A stretch of DNA of 64,000 nucleotides, from the NCBI RefSeq assembly GCF_019972815.1, contig NZ_BPPA01000002.1, positions 124,001 to 188,000 on the forward strand, read 5' to 3'. The DNA comes from Lactobacillus huangpiensis. Its GTDB lineage: Bacteria; Bacillota; Bacilli; Lactobacillales; Lactobacillaceae. The first letter of the stretch is position 1, and each line of letters opens with the position of its first letter. The translations under genes were made by a program, and so were the position numbers. Positions 1 through 8,838 of the stretch are shown in pieces. Below the pieces are notes generated by a model that did no database searches, was not told the DNA's origin, and saw only the letters and a program-made list of their open reading frames with translations.

Positions 1-1
1 T

Positions 2-259
2 AAGGAGTTTGAGCAGTACCAAAAACTCTCAGGCAGACGTAAAGCCGAATATTTGGGAGGTCGCTTTTCTATCAAGGAATCCTTTGTCAAAGCTATTGGA
101 ACAGGATTTGGCAAAGGTATAGGCTTGCAAGATATAGAAACATTGTGGGATGAATTAGGGCACCCCATAACAACATCGACTAAGTTTAACGGCAAGATTT
201 TCCCCAGTATTACTCATGATAGACATGAAATAGTTACATTAATTGTTTTGGAGAAATAA
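2..259 (+). CDS. acpS: Holo-[acyl-carrier-protein] synthase AcpS (5' truncated by window edge)
   Basis: This is the C-terminal part (about 85 residues) of the phosphopantetheinyl transferase that converts apo-ACP to holo-ACP for fatty acid synthesis. The reading frame is open from base 2, so the real start lies outside the window. The visible hallmark is [14 protein letters not shown], the AcpS metal/CoA-binding helix (usual form KEAxxKAxGTG), followed by the G-H-P segment typical of the family. It stops one base before alr, and the acpS-alr pair is the common Firmicute arrangement. Identification rests on motif and context; only the missing N-terminus is uncertain. Confidence 0.9.
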   Translation, partial: KEFEQYQKLSGRRKAEYLGGRFSIKESFVKAIGTGFGKGIGLQDIETLWDELGHPITTSTKFNGKIFPSITHDRHEIVTLIVLEK

Positions 260-260
260 A

Positions 261-1388
261 ATGGTTCCTGGAATTCATAGACCTGCAGCGGTATATGTTG
301 ATTTAGCTGCAATCAGACAGAATATCAAAGAAGAAATTAAGCATTTAAGACCTGAACAAAAGTTGTTTGCTGTAGTTAAAGCAAATGCCTATGGTCATGG
401 GGCAGTACGGATAGCTCGAGAAGCAGTCAAAGTCGGCGCCAGCGGGTTTTGCGTTGCTATTTTGGATGAAGCCATAGAACTAAGACAAGCTGGAATAGTC
501 CAGCCAATTTTAGTTTTGGGCGTGACTCCTGAAAAGTACGCTTCGCTAGCAGCTGTCAATGGTATTTCTTTGACAGTTCCGAATTTAAAATGGCTGCAAG
601 GAGCTGAACCAGAACTAAGTCAGAACCATCTGCAATTAAAAATTCACTTAGCGGTGGATTCTGGCATGGGACGCATTGGCTTTAGCGAGGATGAAGAATT
701 TATTGCTGCAAACGATTTTTTATTGAATAATCCAAATTTTAACGTTGAAGGGATGTTCACACATTTTGCTTCTGCAGACAGCAGCGATGATTCATACTTT
801 CAGAGCCAAGTTGACCGATTTGATCATTTTAAAAGTTTGTTGAAATTAAAGCCAAGATGGATTCACGTTGATAACACTGCAGCCAGTGTATTTGATAAGA
901 AAGTTCACAGTGATTTGGTGCGTTTTGGTATTGGTATTTATGGTTTAAATCCTTCATCAAATCCAGTAAGTCCTGATTTAAAGACCGTAATTAAATTAAA
1001 GCCGGCATTGTCCTTTGTTAGTGAGCTGGTGCAGGTTCATACCATTCATAAGGGACAGGGTGTGGGTTATGGATCTACATACATTGCTGATAAAGATCAA
1101 ATTATTGGTACAGTACCAGTTGGATATGCTGATGGCTTTATTCGTAAATTTCAGGGCTTCAAAATTAAGGTGGGTTCTGAGTATTGTCCCATAGTTGGTC
1201 GAGTGTGCATGGATCAATTGATGGTGCAATTGCCTTATGAAATGCCTGTGGGAACAAAAGTAGTTTTGATTTCAAATGATCCAGATGCACCAAACAGTAT
1301 CAAAAAAGCAGCAGATTATGTTGACACTATTCATTATGAAGTTGCCTGTTTACTGGATGATCGTTTGCCGCGAAAATACTATAATTAA
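261..1388 (+). CDS. alr: Alanine racemase
   Basis: PLP-dependent fold-type III racemase that makes D-alanine for peptidoglycan and teichoic acid. The ATG at 261 is chosen because it follows TTTGGAGAAATAAA; a TTG 18 bases upstream in the same frame lies inside acpS. The protein is 375 residues, normal for the family. Lys40 in the motif [10 protein letters not shown] is the PLP-binding lysine, and G-Y-G-S-T-Y around residue 268 holds the catalytic tyrosine of the partner active site. It begins one base after the acpS stop, so the two genes are co-transcribed, and it ends at a strong hairpin terminator. Confidence 0.97.
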   Translation: MVPGIHRPAAVYVDLAAIRQNIKEEIKHLRPEQKLFAVVKANAYGHGAVRIAREAVKVGASGFCVAILDEAIELRQAGIVQPILVLGVTPEKYASLAAVNGISLTVPNLKWLQGAEPELSQNHLQLKIHLAVDSGMGRIGFSEDEEFIAANDFLLNNPNFNVEGMFTHFASADSSDDSYFQSQVDRFDHFKSLLKLKPRWIHVDNTAASVFDKKVHSDLVRFGIGIYGLNPSSNPVSPDLKTVIKLKPALSFVSELVQVHTIHKGQGVGYGSTYIADKDQIIGTVPVGYADGFIRKFQGFKIKVGSEYCPIVGRVCMDQLMVQLPYEMPVGTKVVLISNDPDAPNSIKKAADYVDTIHYEVACLLDDRLPRKYYN

Positions 1389-1400
1389 TAATAGGCAAGC

Positions 1401-1431
1401 AAAAAGCACATCAAGCTGATGTGCTTTTTAT
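1401..1431. terminator. Bidirectional rho-independent terminator
   Basis: The stem AAAAGCACATCA / TGATGTGCTTTT closes on a 3-nt loop and has A and T tracts on both sides. It sits between the convergent alr (+) and CBS/ACT (-) genes, so it can end both transcripts. Confidence 0.9.
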
Positions 1432-1442
1432 AATGATGATAT

Positions 1443-2150
1443 TTAATTGTTATCTTCTTGATTGATATAAACACCAGGATTTTCATCGCTCATCAGTGTC
1501 ATTCCAGCTTGAAGATCCTCAATTTCAGCAACTACATAACTTTTACGTTCAAGCCGCCTAACAATTTCTTTTAAGGTATCTTCAGTAAGTCCTGCCGGTA
1601 ATGTAAACAAGATACGTCTCACAGCATTGTTTGTTTCACCGGCTGTAGATGCGTCAAGACTCATTACACCAGCTATGGCACAAAACTTACTGATGATTTT
1701 AGTCATCTTTGCCAAATTTCCTTGTGAATCATCAGTTAAAACAGTAAGTACGTAGGACCCTGTTTTTATATTCCAAGCCTCTGATAACATACCAAGTAAT
1801 TTCGAGTGAGTTAGAATGCCATAAAATTTATTTTCTTCATCTAAAACCGAAATGTAAGGTAAATCCTTAATTGTGAAGAAAACTTTAAAAAATGGTGAAT
1901 TAACCTTGATAGTTTTCGTAGCATTTTTTAATAAATACGTAACTGGCAGGCTCATGTCCTTACCTTGAGATTTATGGCGGTAAATGTGCATTTTATAAAT
2001 ATTACCGCGGAAAATAGTGCCGGTATCATCTAAAATCGGTACACATCTAAACCCGGAATCCTCCAGAATTTTTAATGCTTCTTCAAGCGTAGCGTGTTCG
2101 TTAACTGTAGTTAAATAATCTTTTTTTCTAACTAAAGATTTGATAAGCAT
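1443..2150 (-). CDS. CBS-pair and ACT domain protein, CbpA-like (putative c-di-AMP binding)
   Basis: A 235-residue soluble protein with two CBS motifs (about residues 7-60 and 70-125; note V-P-I-L-D-D and S-V-L-D-E-E-N-K-F-Y-G-I-L-T) and a C-terminal ACT-type domain (about 133-210). This CBS-CBS-ACT layout matches the c-di-AMP receptor protein CbpA described in Listeria, so a role as a nucleotide sensor is a family-based inference; no enzymatic motif is present. It is a single-gene unit facing alr. On the minus strand AACGGAGGCAGTTTC precedes the ATG, and a good promoter lies 35-60 bases upstream. It could equally bind an adenine nucleotide other than c-di-AMP. Confidence 0.75.
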   Translation of the reverse strand: MLIKSLVRKKDYLTTVNEHATLEEALKILEDSGFRCVPILDDTGTIFRGNIYKMHIYRHKSQGKDMSLPVTYLLKNATKTIKVNSPFFKVFFTIKDLPYISVLDEENKFYGILTHSKLLGMLSEAWNIKTGSYVLTVLTDDSQGNLAKMTKIISKFCAIAGVMSLDASTAGETNNAVRRILFTLPAGLTEDTLKEIVRRLERKSYVVAEIEDLQAGMTLMSDENPGVYINQEDNN

Positions 2151-2183
2151 GAAACTGCCTCCGTTGTAAAAATAATCCCAACA

Positions 2184-2212
2184 ATTATATCATAAACAAA
2201 TCAGGGATTAAA
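2184..2212 (-). promoter_or_regulatory. Promoter of the CBS/ACT gene
   Basis: Reading the minus strand, TTTAAT (2212-2207) is followed after 17 bases by TATAAT (2189-2184), preceded by TG at the extended -10 position. It points into the CBS/ACT gene. Confidence 0.6.
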
Positions 2213-2334
2213 TAAATATGAAAGGAAAATAACTATTCAGATAGATTTTAGCACTTGCGGTACAATTTAAAAAGCTAAATTAGTTAATGAAATCAAAGTG
2301 TAATAGTCTTTGAAAAAATTAAATCTGTTGATTG

Positions 2335-2343
2335 TGCTATCAT
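2335..2343 (+). promoter_or_regulatory. Extended -10 promoter of the pth-mfd operon
   Basis: TG-C-TATCAT is an extended -10 element 30 bases before the pth start. No good -35 box is found at the right distance, so the call is tentative. Confidence 0.35.
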
Positions 2344-2372
2344 TATTACGATAAAAAATAAGGGGAAATTAG

Positions 2373-2939
2373 ATGAAAATTATAGCAGGACTAGGCAATC
2401 CAGGTAAAAAATATGATGGAACAAAACATAATACCGGTTTTATGGCCTTAGACCATTATTTACAAGAAAATAAGTTAAGCCTTGAAAGAGAAAAGTTTGA
2501 AGGAAAGTATACGAAGCAAAAGATCGCTGGCACTGATGTTATCTTACTGGAACCACAAACTTTTATGAATGATTCAGGAAGATCTGTTGCGCAATTTGCC
2601 CACTTTTTTAAAGTAGATCCACAAGATATTTTGATTATTCATGACGATATGGACATGCCTTTAGGGAAAATCCGCATACGTGCAAATGGCAAATCCGGAG
2701 GTCATAATGGTATTAAAAGTATTATACGTGATCTGGGCACTAACGACTTTAACAGGTTGAAAATTGGTATTAGACATCCAGATAATGTTACAGAAGCCAG
2801 CGTCGTTTCATGGGTTTTATCACAATTTAATACTGAACAAAAAAAGTTGATGGATGCAGCTTTTACGAAAGCAAGTGAAGTTATAACTGACTTTATTGCT
2901 GGAAAAAGCTCACAGTATTTAATGAACAAATATAATTAA
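2373..2939 (+). CDS. pth: Peptidyl-tRNA hydrolase
   Basis: Cytosolic esterase that releases tRNA from prematurely dropped peptidyl-tRNA. The 188-residue length is normal. The signature G-L-G-N-P-G (residues 6-11), catalytic His19 in the T-K-H-N-T-G motif, the H-D-D-M-D segment with the conserved Asp, and K-S-G-G-H-N-G-I-K-S are all present. The ATG follows AAGGGGAAATTAG. mfd begins two bases after the stop, making a pth-mfd transcription unit as in other Firmicutes. Confidence 0.97.
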   Translation: MKIIAGLGNPGKKYDGTKHNTGFMALDHYLQENKLSLEREKFEGKYTKQKIAGTDVILLEPQTFMNDSGRSVAQFAHFFKVDPQDILIIHDDMDMPLGKIRIRANGKSGGHNGIKSIIRDLGTNDFNRLKIGIRHPDNVTEASVVSWVLSQFNTEQKKLMDAAFTKASEVITDFIAGKSSQYLMNKYN

Positions 2940-2941
2940 AG

Positions 2942-5900
2942 ATGCGTTTAACAAATATTTTAGAAAAAGATCATGATCTGATAAATTTTATTTCCAATGT
3001 TAGCAAAGTAAAAAATTCTTTAATCACCGGAGCAAATGCCGGTGCTTTTGACTTGCTTTTATGCCAAATAGTAAAGACTTTGAATGAGCCGTTAATTTTG
3101 CTTGAAGAAAACGAAAATAAGGCGCAAAAAATTTACAGTGAATTAGATGCTATTATGCCTGAAGAGAGCATACAAATTTTTCCGGTTGACGCATCAATTG
3201 CAACTCAAACTGCTGTCACTTCACCTGACGAATTAAGCAGCCGCATTCAAGCACTTAATTTTTTACTAAGTCAAAAACCGGGCATTATCGTTGCCACACC
3301 CCAGGCATTGCAATACAAGTTGTCTGCTCCGGAAAAATATAAGGAAGCAAGACGCAAATTCGTTTCAGAGAATGAATATGACCTGGCTGAACTTACTAGC
3401 TGGCTTGTGCAAGTAGGATTTCACCGCGAAAATCTGGTGGTTAAACCAGGAGAGTTTGCGTTACGAGGAGATATTTTAGACATATATCCTCTTGATAGAG
3501 AAAACCCTGTTAGAATTGAATTTTTTGGTGATGAAATTGATACCATTAAGGAATTTGATTTAACTAGTCAACGTAGTCAAAAGCAAATTGACCAATTAGT
3601 TGTAACTGCCGCCCAAGATCGAGTTTTTTCAGCTAATAATTTCAAACAAGCAGCACAAAAGATAAGAAAAGCTATAGCAGATTCTCCTGCACCTGAAAAA
3701 GATGTTAATAATCATTTTTCAGAATCCTTAGATGCTTTGGAAAATGGATCTTTACCGCAAAATTACGCTTTTTTGGCAGATTTTTTAATAGCTGAACCTA
3801 AAAATCTATTAGATTACTTGTCAGATTCAGGAATAGTAATGCTGGATGACTGGCCTTTAATTGAGCAGTCTGTTAAGTCTGTCGATGAACAAAACGCAGG
3901 TTTCATTGACGATGAATTGAAAACAGGAGCAATGATTCCGGGACAAGAATTGCGCAGTGACTTTCATAAAAATTGGTCACAAGACAAACATAATCATATT
4001 TATTTTTCGTTATTTCAGCGCAGTATCGGCCGTATAAAACTAGGACAGTTATTTGATTGGCAGACTAGAGAACCTCAGCAATTTTTCAGCCAAATGCCTT
4101 TGATCAAGTCGGAAATAGAGTCATATCAGAAAAAAAATCAGACAGTAATTTTACAAGCCGATAACAGCAAAAGAGCCAAACAAATTAGTCAAACAATGGC
4201 TGAGTTTGGCATGGATGTCCCCATCGTACAGTCAAATAATTTAGTGGAAAATCAAACTCAAATTAAGGTTGGCGGTTTTGCCAGCGGCTTTAGTTTGCCT
4301 AATAATAATCTGGTTTATTTAACTGAGCGAGAACTTTTTAATAAGGTAACTCACCATAGTCGACGAATCAAAACTATGGAGAATGCTCAAAGATTAAGGA
4401 GTTACACTGAACTAAAGCCAGGAGATTATGTTGTTCATGTTAATCACGGAATTGGACGTTTTGAGGGAATAAAGACCTTAGAAAATAATGGTGTAAAAAG
4501 AGATTATATTACCATTACTTACCAGCACGGTGATCAGTTATTTGTTCCAGCAGATCAACTAAAACTGGTGCAAAAATACGTTTCTTCAGAGGGCAAGAGA
4601 CCACACGTCAATAAACTTGGCGGTAGTGAGTGGGCTAAGACAAAAAGCAGGGTCCAATCTAAAGTTGAAGATATAGCCGATGACTTAATTGATTTGTATG
4701 CAAAAAGAGAATCAGAAAAGGGATTTGCTTTTTCAAAAGACGATGACCTGCAGCGACAATTCGAAAATGCTTTTCCTTATGTTGAAACGCCTGATCAGTT
4801 GCGCTCAATTAAAGAAATTAAGCACGATATGGAGCAGGAAAAACCGATGGATCGTTTGCTTGTGGGGGATGTAGGCTTTGGAAAAACAGAAGTTGCTTTA
4901 AGAGCAGCATTTAAGGCAATAGAAGATAACAAGCAAGTGGCGTTTTTAGTACCTACAACAATCTTGGCGCAGCAGCATTATGAAACGATTCAGGACAGGT
5001 TTAAAAATTTTCCTGTCAATTATGCTGTTCTTTCTCGCTTTCAAACACCTGCTGAAGCTAAAAAGATAACAGAAGGATTGAAACAAGGCAAAATTGACTT
5101 AGTGATGGGTACGCACCGATTGCTTTCAAAGGATGTAAAATTTAAAGACTTAGGGTTGCTCATTGTTGATGAAGAACAAAGATTTGGCGTGAAGCATAAA
5201 GAAAGGCTAAAAGAACTGAAAGCAAATATTGATGTTTTAACCTTGACTGCAACACCAATTCCACGGACTTTGCACATGTCAATGATTGGCGTGAGAGACT
5301 TGTCAGTCATGGAAACTCCACCATCCAATCGTTATCCTATTCAAACCTACGTGATGGAACAAATACCGAGTGTAATTAAGGAAGCTTGTATGAGAGAAAT
5401 TGCGCGCGGTGGTCAAGTTTTTTACCTGCATAACCATATCGGTGACATCGATGACGTAGTAACAGAATTAGAGAATCTAATGCCAAGTGCTAGAATTGTT
5501 AGTGTCCACGGCCGTATGAGCAAAAATCAAATGGAAGATATTTTGTATCGGTTTTTAAACAGAGAATTTGATATTTTAGTTACAACAACAATCATCGAAA
5601 CTGGTATTGATATGCCTAATGTCAATACTATGTTGATTGAAAATGCAGATCACTATGGTTTAAGTCAGCTTTATCAATTGCGTGGCAGAATCGGACGCAG
5701 TGCTCGTTTAGCATATGCTTATTTTTTATACCAGCCTAATAAAGTATTAACAGAAGTCGGTGAAAAAAGATTGGATGCTATTCGCGATTTTACTGAACTG
5801 GGTTCCGGTTTCAAAATTGCTATGCGAGATTTATCAATCCGTGGAGCTGGCAATATGTTGGGTGCACAGCAGCATGGCTTTATTGACAGCGTAGGTTACG

Positions 5901-6436
5901 ATTTGTACTCTCAGATGCTGTCTGATGCAATTAAAAACCGTAAAAGTAAAAAGAAAGTTAAAAAAAGTAATGCTGAAATCAATTTAGGACTCGAAGCATA
6001 TATTCCTGATGACTACATTAGCGACCAGGAGGAAAAAATAGAGTTTTATAAAAAGATCAAAACGGCTGGTACTGATGATATCGAACAAATTCAAGATGAA
6101 TTAATTGATCGTTTTGGCAATTATCCTGAGCCAGTTGAAAATCTGCTAGCTGTTTCACAACTAAAAGCTGAAGCAGATTTGGCTCAAGCACGCAACATTA
6201 CTAAAGTTAATGATCATGAGGTAAAAGTTGAGTTTGCTAAAGAGGCGTCTAATGAATTGCAAGGTCCAAATATTTTCAAAGCTCTAGAACATGTATCATA
6301 TAAGGTTAAAATCAGTCTCTCTCCAGTTAAGAGACTAGTTGTATTGCTGGAATTACCCGAAAACATAAAGCACCGGCAACTATTTGCTAATTTAGTAACA
6401 TTTATGTCAGCAGTCAGTGATATCATACAAAAATAA
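2942..6436 (+). CDS. mfd: Transcription-repair coupling factor Mfd
   Basis: A 1164-residue ATP-dependent translocase that displaces RNA polymerase stalled at DNA lesions and recruits UvrA. The N-terminal UvrB-like region covers about residues 1-330. The RNA polymerase interacting domain lies near 495 (G-D-Y-V-V-H-V-N-H-G-I-G-R-F). The RecG-like motor has Walker A G-D-V-G-F-G-K-T near 640, DEEQ box near 743 and T-A-T-P-I-P-R-T near 770. A TRCF C-terminal domain follows. The start has no strong Shine-Dalgarno sequence and lies two bases after pth, suggesting translational coupling. rqcP begins 10 bases after the stop. Confidence 0.97.
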   Translation: MRLTNILEKDHDLINFISNVSKVKNSLITGANAGAFDLLLCQIVKTLNEPLILLEENENKAQKIYSELDAIMPEESIQIFPVDASIATQTAVTSPDELSSRIQALNFLLSQKPGIIVATPQALQYKLSAPEKYKEARRKFVSENEYDLAELTSWLVQVGFHRENLVVKPGEFALRGDILDIYPLDRENPVRIEFFGDEIDTIKEFDLTSQRSQKQIDQLVVTAAQDRVFSANNFKQAAQKIRKAIADSPAPEKDVNNHFSESLDALENGSLPQNYAFLADFLIAEPKNLLDYLSDSGIVMLDDWPLIEQSVKSVDEQNAGFIDDELKTGAMIPGQELRSDFHKNWSQDKHNHIYFSLFQRSIGRIKLGQLFDWQTREPQQFFSQMPLIKSEIESYQKKNQTVILQADNSKRAKQISQTMAEFGMDVPIVQSNNLVENQTQIKVGGFASGFSLPNNNLVYLTERELFNKVTHHSRRIKTMENAQRLRSYTELKPGDYVVHVNHGIGRFEGIKTLENNGVKRDYITITYQHGDQLFVPADQLKLVQKYVSSEGKRPHVNKLGGSEWAKTKSRVQSKVEDIADDLIDLYAKRESEKGFAFSKDDDLQRQFENAFPYVETPDQLRSIKEIKHDMEQEKPMDRLLVGDVGFGKTEVALRAAFKAIEDNKQVAFLVPTTILAQQHYETIQDRFKNFPVNYAVLSRFQTPAEAKKITEGLKQGKIDLVMGTHRLLSKDVKFKDLGLLIVDEEQRFGVKHKERLKELKANIDVLTLTATPIPRTLHMSMIGVRDLSVMETPPSNRYPIQTYVMEQIPSVIKEACMREIARGGQVFYLHNHIGDIDDVVTELENLMPSARIVSVHGRMSKNQMEDILYRFLNREFDILVTTTIIETGIDMPNVNTMLIENADHYGLSQLYQLRGRIGRSARLAYAYFLYQPNKVLTEVGEKRLDAIRDFTELGSGFKIAMRDLSIRGAGNMLGAQQHGFIDSVGYDLYSQMLSDAIKNRKSKKKVKKSNAEINLGLEAYIPDDYISDQEEKIEFYKKIKTAGTDDIEQIQDELIDRFGNYPEPVENLLAVSQLKAEADLAQARNITKVNDHEVKVEFAKEASNELQGPNIFKALEHVSYKVKISLSPVKRLVVLLELPENIKHRQLFANLVTFMSAVSDIIQK

Positions 6437-6446
6437 GGAGAAAGAA

Positions 6447-6689
6447 ATGAGAATTGATAAATTTTTAAAAGTTTCAAGATTAGTTAAAAGGCGTCCAATA
6501 GCTAAAGAAATGGCAGATCAAGGTCGAATCAAGGTAAATGACCATGTAGTAAAATCCAGCTACGATGTTAAAATTGGAGATATTATTGAAGTTGGATATG
6601 GCTCGAAAGAAGTCAAAGCAAAAGTCTGCGCTATTAAAGAAACTACGAAAAAAGCCGAAGCAAGTGAACTATACGAATTGATAAATTAG
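6447..6689 (+). CDS. rqcP: S4-domain RNA-binding protein RqcP (YabO/HslR-like)
   Basis: An 80-residue protein made almost entirely of an S4 RNA-binding fold (M-R-I-D-K-F-L-K-V-S-R-L-V-K-R-R, then G-R-I-K-V-N). In Bacillus, RqcP (YabO) works with RqcH on stalled 50S subunits to add alanine tails in ribosome quality control; function here is assigned by family and context. The ATG at 6447 follows AATAAGGAGAAAGAA. Position between mfd and divIC is the standard Firmicute order. Confidence 0.88.
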   Translation: MRIDKFLKVSRLVKRRPIAKEMADQGRIKVNDHVVKSSYDVKIGDIIEVGYGSKEVKAKVCAIKETTKKAEASELYELIN

Positions 6690-6700
6690 TTTTATCTTTA

Positions 6701-6729
6701 ATGACATTTATAAGTGGTCTTGTTATAAT
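6701..6729 (+). promoter_or_regulatory. Promoter of divIC-S1-tilS
   Basis: ATGACA (6701-6706), a 17-base spacer and TATAAT (6724-6729) with TG one base upstream of the -10. It also supports starting DivIC at 6767 rather than at an upstream in-frame ATG at 6701, which would fall on the -35 box. Confidence 0.75.
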
Positions 6730-6766
6730 TAAAATAATATTTGTTTTGGTAATAGAGGTCAAAATT

Positions 6767-7141
6767 ATGAACGGTCCACGGATATATAATTCACTTAGTC
6801 CAGAAGAGCAGGTTGCTCGTCTGAAACGTAAACAGGAAAAAAGAGAAAAAGAAGTACATCGTGTTAGGCGAAATCGTATTATCGCAGTTTTTGTAGCTAT
6901 TTTCGCATTTTTAGGAGTACAAATTGGAGTTAGTCATGCTCAAACTGAGCATATTAATAGTCAAGTACAAACTTCTAAAAAGGCTCTTAAAAAAATAAAC
7001 AATCAAAAGCAGGTTTTGATAACAAAAAGAAACGATTTGAAAGATACTGATTACGTGGCTAAACTAGTGCGGTTCAAGTTTTTGTATTCTAAACCAAACG
7101 AAACAATTTACAATTTACCTGAAGGAAAAAATAATAATTAA
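6767..7141 (+). CDS. divIC: Septum formation initiator DivIC (FtsB-like)
   Basis: A 124-residue bitopic membrane protein of the division septum that pairs with FtsL and DivIB. A basic cytoplasmic segment (about residues 16-36) is followed by one membrane helix (about 37-55) and a coiled coil (about 60-95), then the family's D-x-x-Y-V-x-x-L-V-R element. The ATG at 6767 has AGAGGTC upstream. The stop TAA shares its last A with the ATG of the next gene. Context (mfd-rqcP-divIC-S1-tilS-ftsH) is as in Bacillus. Confidence 0.9.
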   Translation: MNGPRIYNSLSPEEQVARLKRKQEKREKEVHRVRRNRIIAVFVAIFAFLGVQIGVSHAQTEHINSQVQTSKKALKKINNQKQVLITKRNDLKDTDYVAKLVRFKFLYSKPNETIYNLPEGKNNN

Positions 7142-7506
7142 TGAAATACCAAGTTGGACAGAGAGTGACAGGAACTATTAATAACATTAATGACTTAGGC
7201 ATTTTTGTTACGCTTTCTCATCATAAGACGGGGTTAGTTCACCATAGTGATTTTGGCAATAATTGGCTGCGTGAAAAGAATAATTATCATATTGGTGAAC
7301 AGATACGACTAGTAATTATTCATAACTATAAAGGTAAAATTGGACTCTCTAAAATGAGAGTTAATGATCCCGATTTAATTGATCATACTAATTCTTTTTC
7401 AGACACTAAAAAAGCTGATTTTACCAGAGTATTGTCTACAACAGTATCTGATGCTAAAAAAGAAATCAAAAAATTAGAAAAAGATTTGATTAGTTATGCA
7501 AATTGA
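7141..7506 (+). CDS. S1 RNA-binding domain protein (YabR-like)
   Basis: A 121-residue protein with one S1/OB-fold domain at residues 1-70 (Y-Q-V-G-Q-R-V-T-G-T-I, G-I-F-V-T-L, T-G-L-V-H-H-S-D). The C-terminal half is charged and helical without a recognised domain. It corresponds to the YabR/general stress protein 13 family, thought to bind ribosomes or RNA; exact role is not established. It overlaps divIC by one base and tilS by 11 bases, so the three are translationally coupled. Confidence 0.85.
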   Translation: MKYQVGQRVTGTINNINDLGIFVTLSHHKTGLVHHSDFGNNWLREKNNYHIGEQIRLVIIHNYKGKIGLSKMRVNDPDLIDHTNSFSDTKKADFTRVLSTTVSDAKKEIKKLEKDLISYAN

Positions 7507-8752
7507 TAACTTTTTTAAAGAAAATCATTTGCCATTAACCGGTAAAACCCTTGTTGTTGCAGTTAGCGGAGGACCAGATTCTTTAGCCCTGCTTGATCTG
7601 CTATATCAAATAAAGAAACGATATCATTTTAAGTTGATATCAGCCCATTTAGACCACCAGCTCAGACCTGATTCTTTGGAAGAGGAAAAAGTGATCTCTG
7701 CGTACTGCGTGAATAAAGGCATTCAGTCAGTTAACGGAATTTGGCCTCAAAATTTACATCCTGCTACTGGGATAGAAGCTGCTGCCAGAAAGTACCGCTA
7801 TAATTTTTTGGTAAAAGTGATGCAGCAACATCAGGGCGATTACTTATTAACAGCACATCATATGGATGATTTGCTTGAGAATATTTTGCTCAAGTTTATA
7901 CGCTCTGGTAATCCTAACGAAATGAATAGTTTAAGGGCAGTTGGCAAAGTTCAAGGCATGACTTTATTAAGGCCACTTTTAAGTGAGAAAAAAGAGGACT
8001 TATTGTTATACGACCAGAAACGACAAATATCTTACGTGATTGACAAGACTAACAACGAAGATGACACTCTGCGAAATAAGCTGCGGCACCATGTAATTCC
8101 TTTGCTCAAAAAAGAAAACAAGCAAGTAGGTCAAAATGCTCTTAGGTTTAGCGAACAAGTCAGTTTGCTAACTACAATAGCAAATAAAAGTTTTGCTCAA
8201 TTGCAGCAACCGGAACCATTTTTAGGTATAGCTTACCGTTTGCATATAAGCACATTAGAAGGTTTGACCAGTGATGAGAAATGTGCTTTTTGGCAGAACT
8301 TTATTTGGCATAAATGGCATGAGCGCGTTAATAAGAATTTAGCCAATTTCACTTTAGTTGTGTATCAAGGCTTTTTTTATCTTTTTAATGAATTACCTTC
8401 TTTACCAATATTCCAAAAAGTCGATGTGGGTCAAAAGTTTTCTTTTAATAATCGTAAATTTTTGATTTCACTAAAGCCAGAAAAGTCCCAAAAATTAATT
8501 GGCCAATTTGTTGCAGAAAATCAAAAACAAATTAGGGTAGGTCCAATCAAACCTGGGGCGAAATTGTTACTGAAAAATGGCAATCATACAAAAAGTAAGA
8601 AGAAATTTGCTCAAAGTAGTATTCCAAATATATTGCGCCCCTATTGCTTAACTATTTATGTTGGTGATAAAGTCGTTTTTATTGAAAAAACGTATTCTAA
8701 TCAGTTGGTCAGTTCAAATGATACGAATTACTTTTTGTACGAAGACATTTAA
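7496..8752 (+). CDS. tilS: tRNA(Ile)-lysidine synthetase
   Basis: ATP-dependent enzyme that turns C34 of the CAU-anticodon tRNA-Ile into lysidine so that it reads AUA. The 418-residue protein carries the PP-loop S-G-G-P-D-S at residues 24-29, the H-L-D-H segment near 55 and a TilS C-terminal region. The ATG lies inside the end of the S1 gene (11-base overlap). In many lactobacilli hprT lies between tilS and ftsH; here only 86 non-coding bases separate the two. Confidence 0.95.
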   Translation: MQIDNFFKENHLPLTGKTLVVAVSGGPDSLALLDLLYQIKKRYHFKLISAHLDHQLRPDSLEEEKVISAYCVNKGIQSVNGIWPQNLHPATGIEAAARKYRYNFLVKVMQQHQGDYLLTAHHMDDLLENILLKFIRSGNPNEMNSLRAVGKVQGMTLLRPLLSEKKEDLLLYDQKRQISYVIDKTNNEDDTLRNKLRHHVIPLLKKENKQVGQNALRFSEQVSLLTTIANKSFAQLQQPEPFLGIAYRLHISTLEGLTSDEKCAFWQNFIWHKWHERVNKNLANFTLVVYQGFFYLFNELPSLPIFQKVDVGQKFSFNNRKFLISLKPEKSQKLIGQFVAENQKQIRVGPIKPGAKLLLKNGNHTKSKKKFAQSSIPNILRPYCLTIYVGDKVVFIEKTYSNQLVSSNDTNYFLYEDI

Positions 8753-8838
8753 TAAGAAATTTTAAATTATTAGAGCACAATCTAAATTTGTGATAAACTT
8801 TTATTCGTATATCTCTAGAAACTTTGTGGAGGTTTTTT

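Noticed and set aside
996-1229. Minus-strand open frame inside alr
   Set aside because: It is fully contained in alr on the other strand, has no ribosome binding site and gives an unlikely protein.
2221-2266. Second promoter for pth at TACAAT 2261-2266
   Set aside because: No -35 box at suitable spacing and no extended -10; weaker than the element at 2335-2343.
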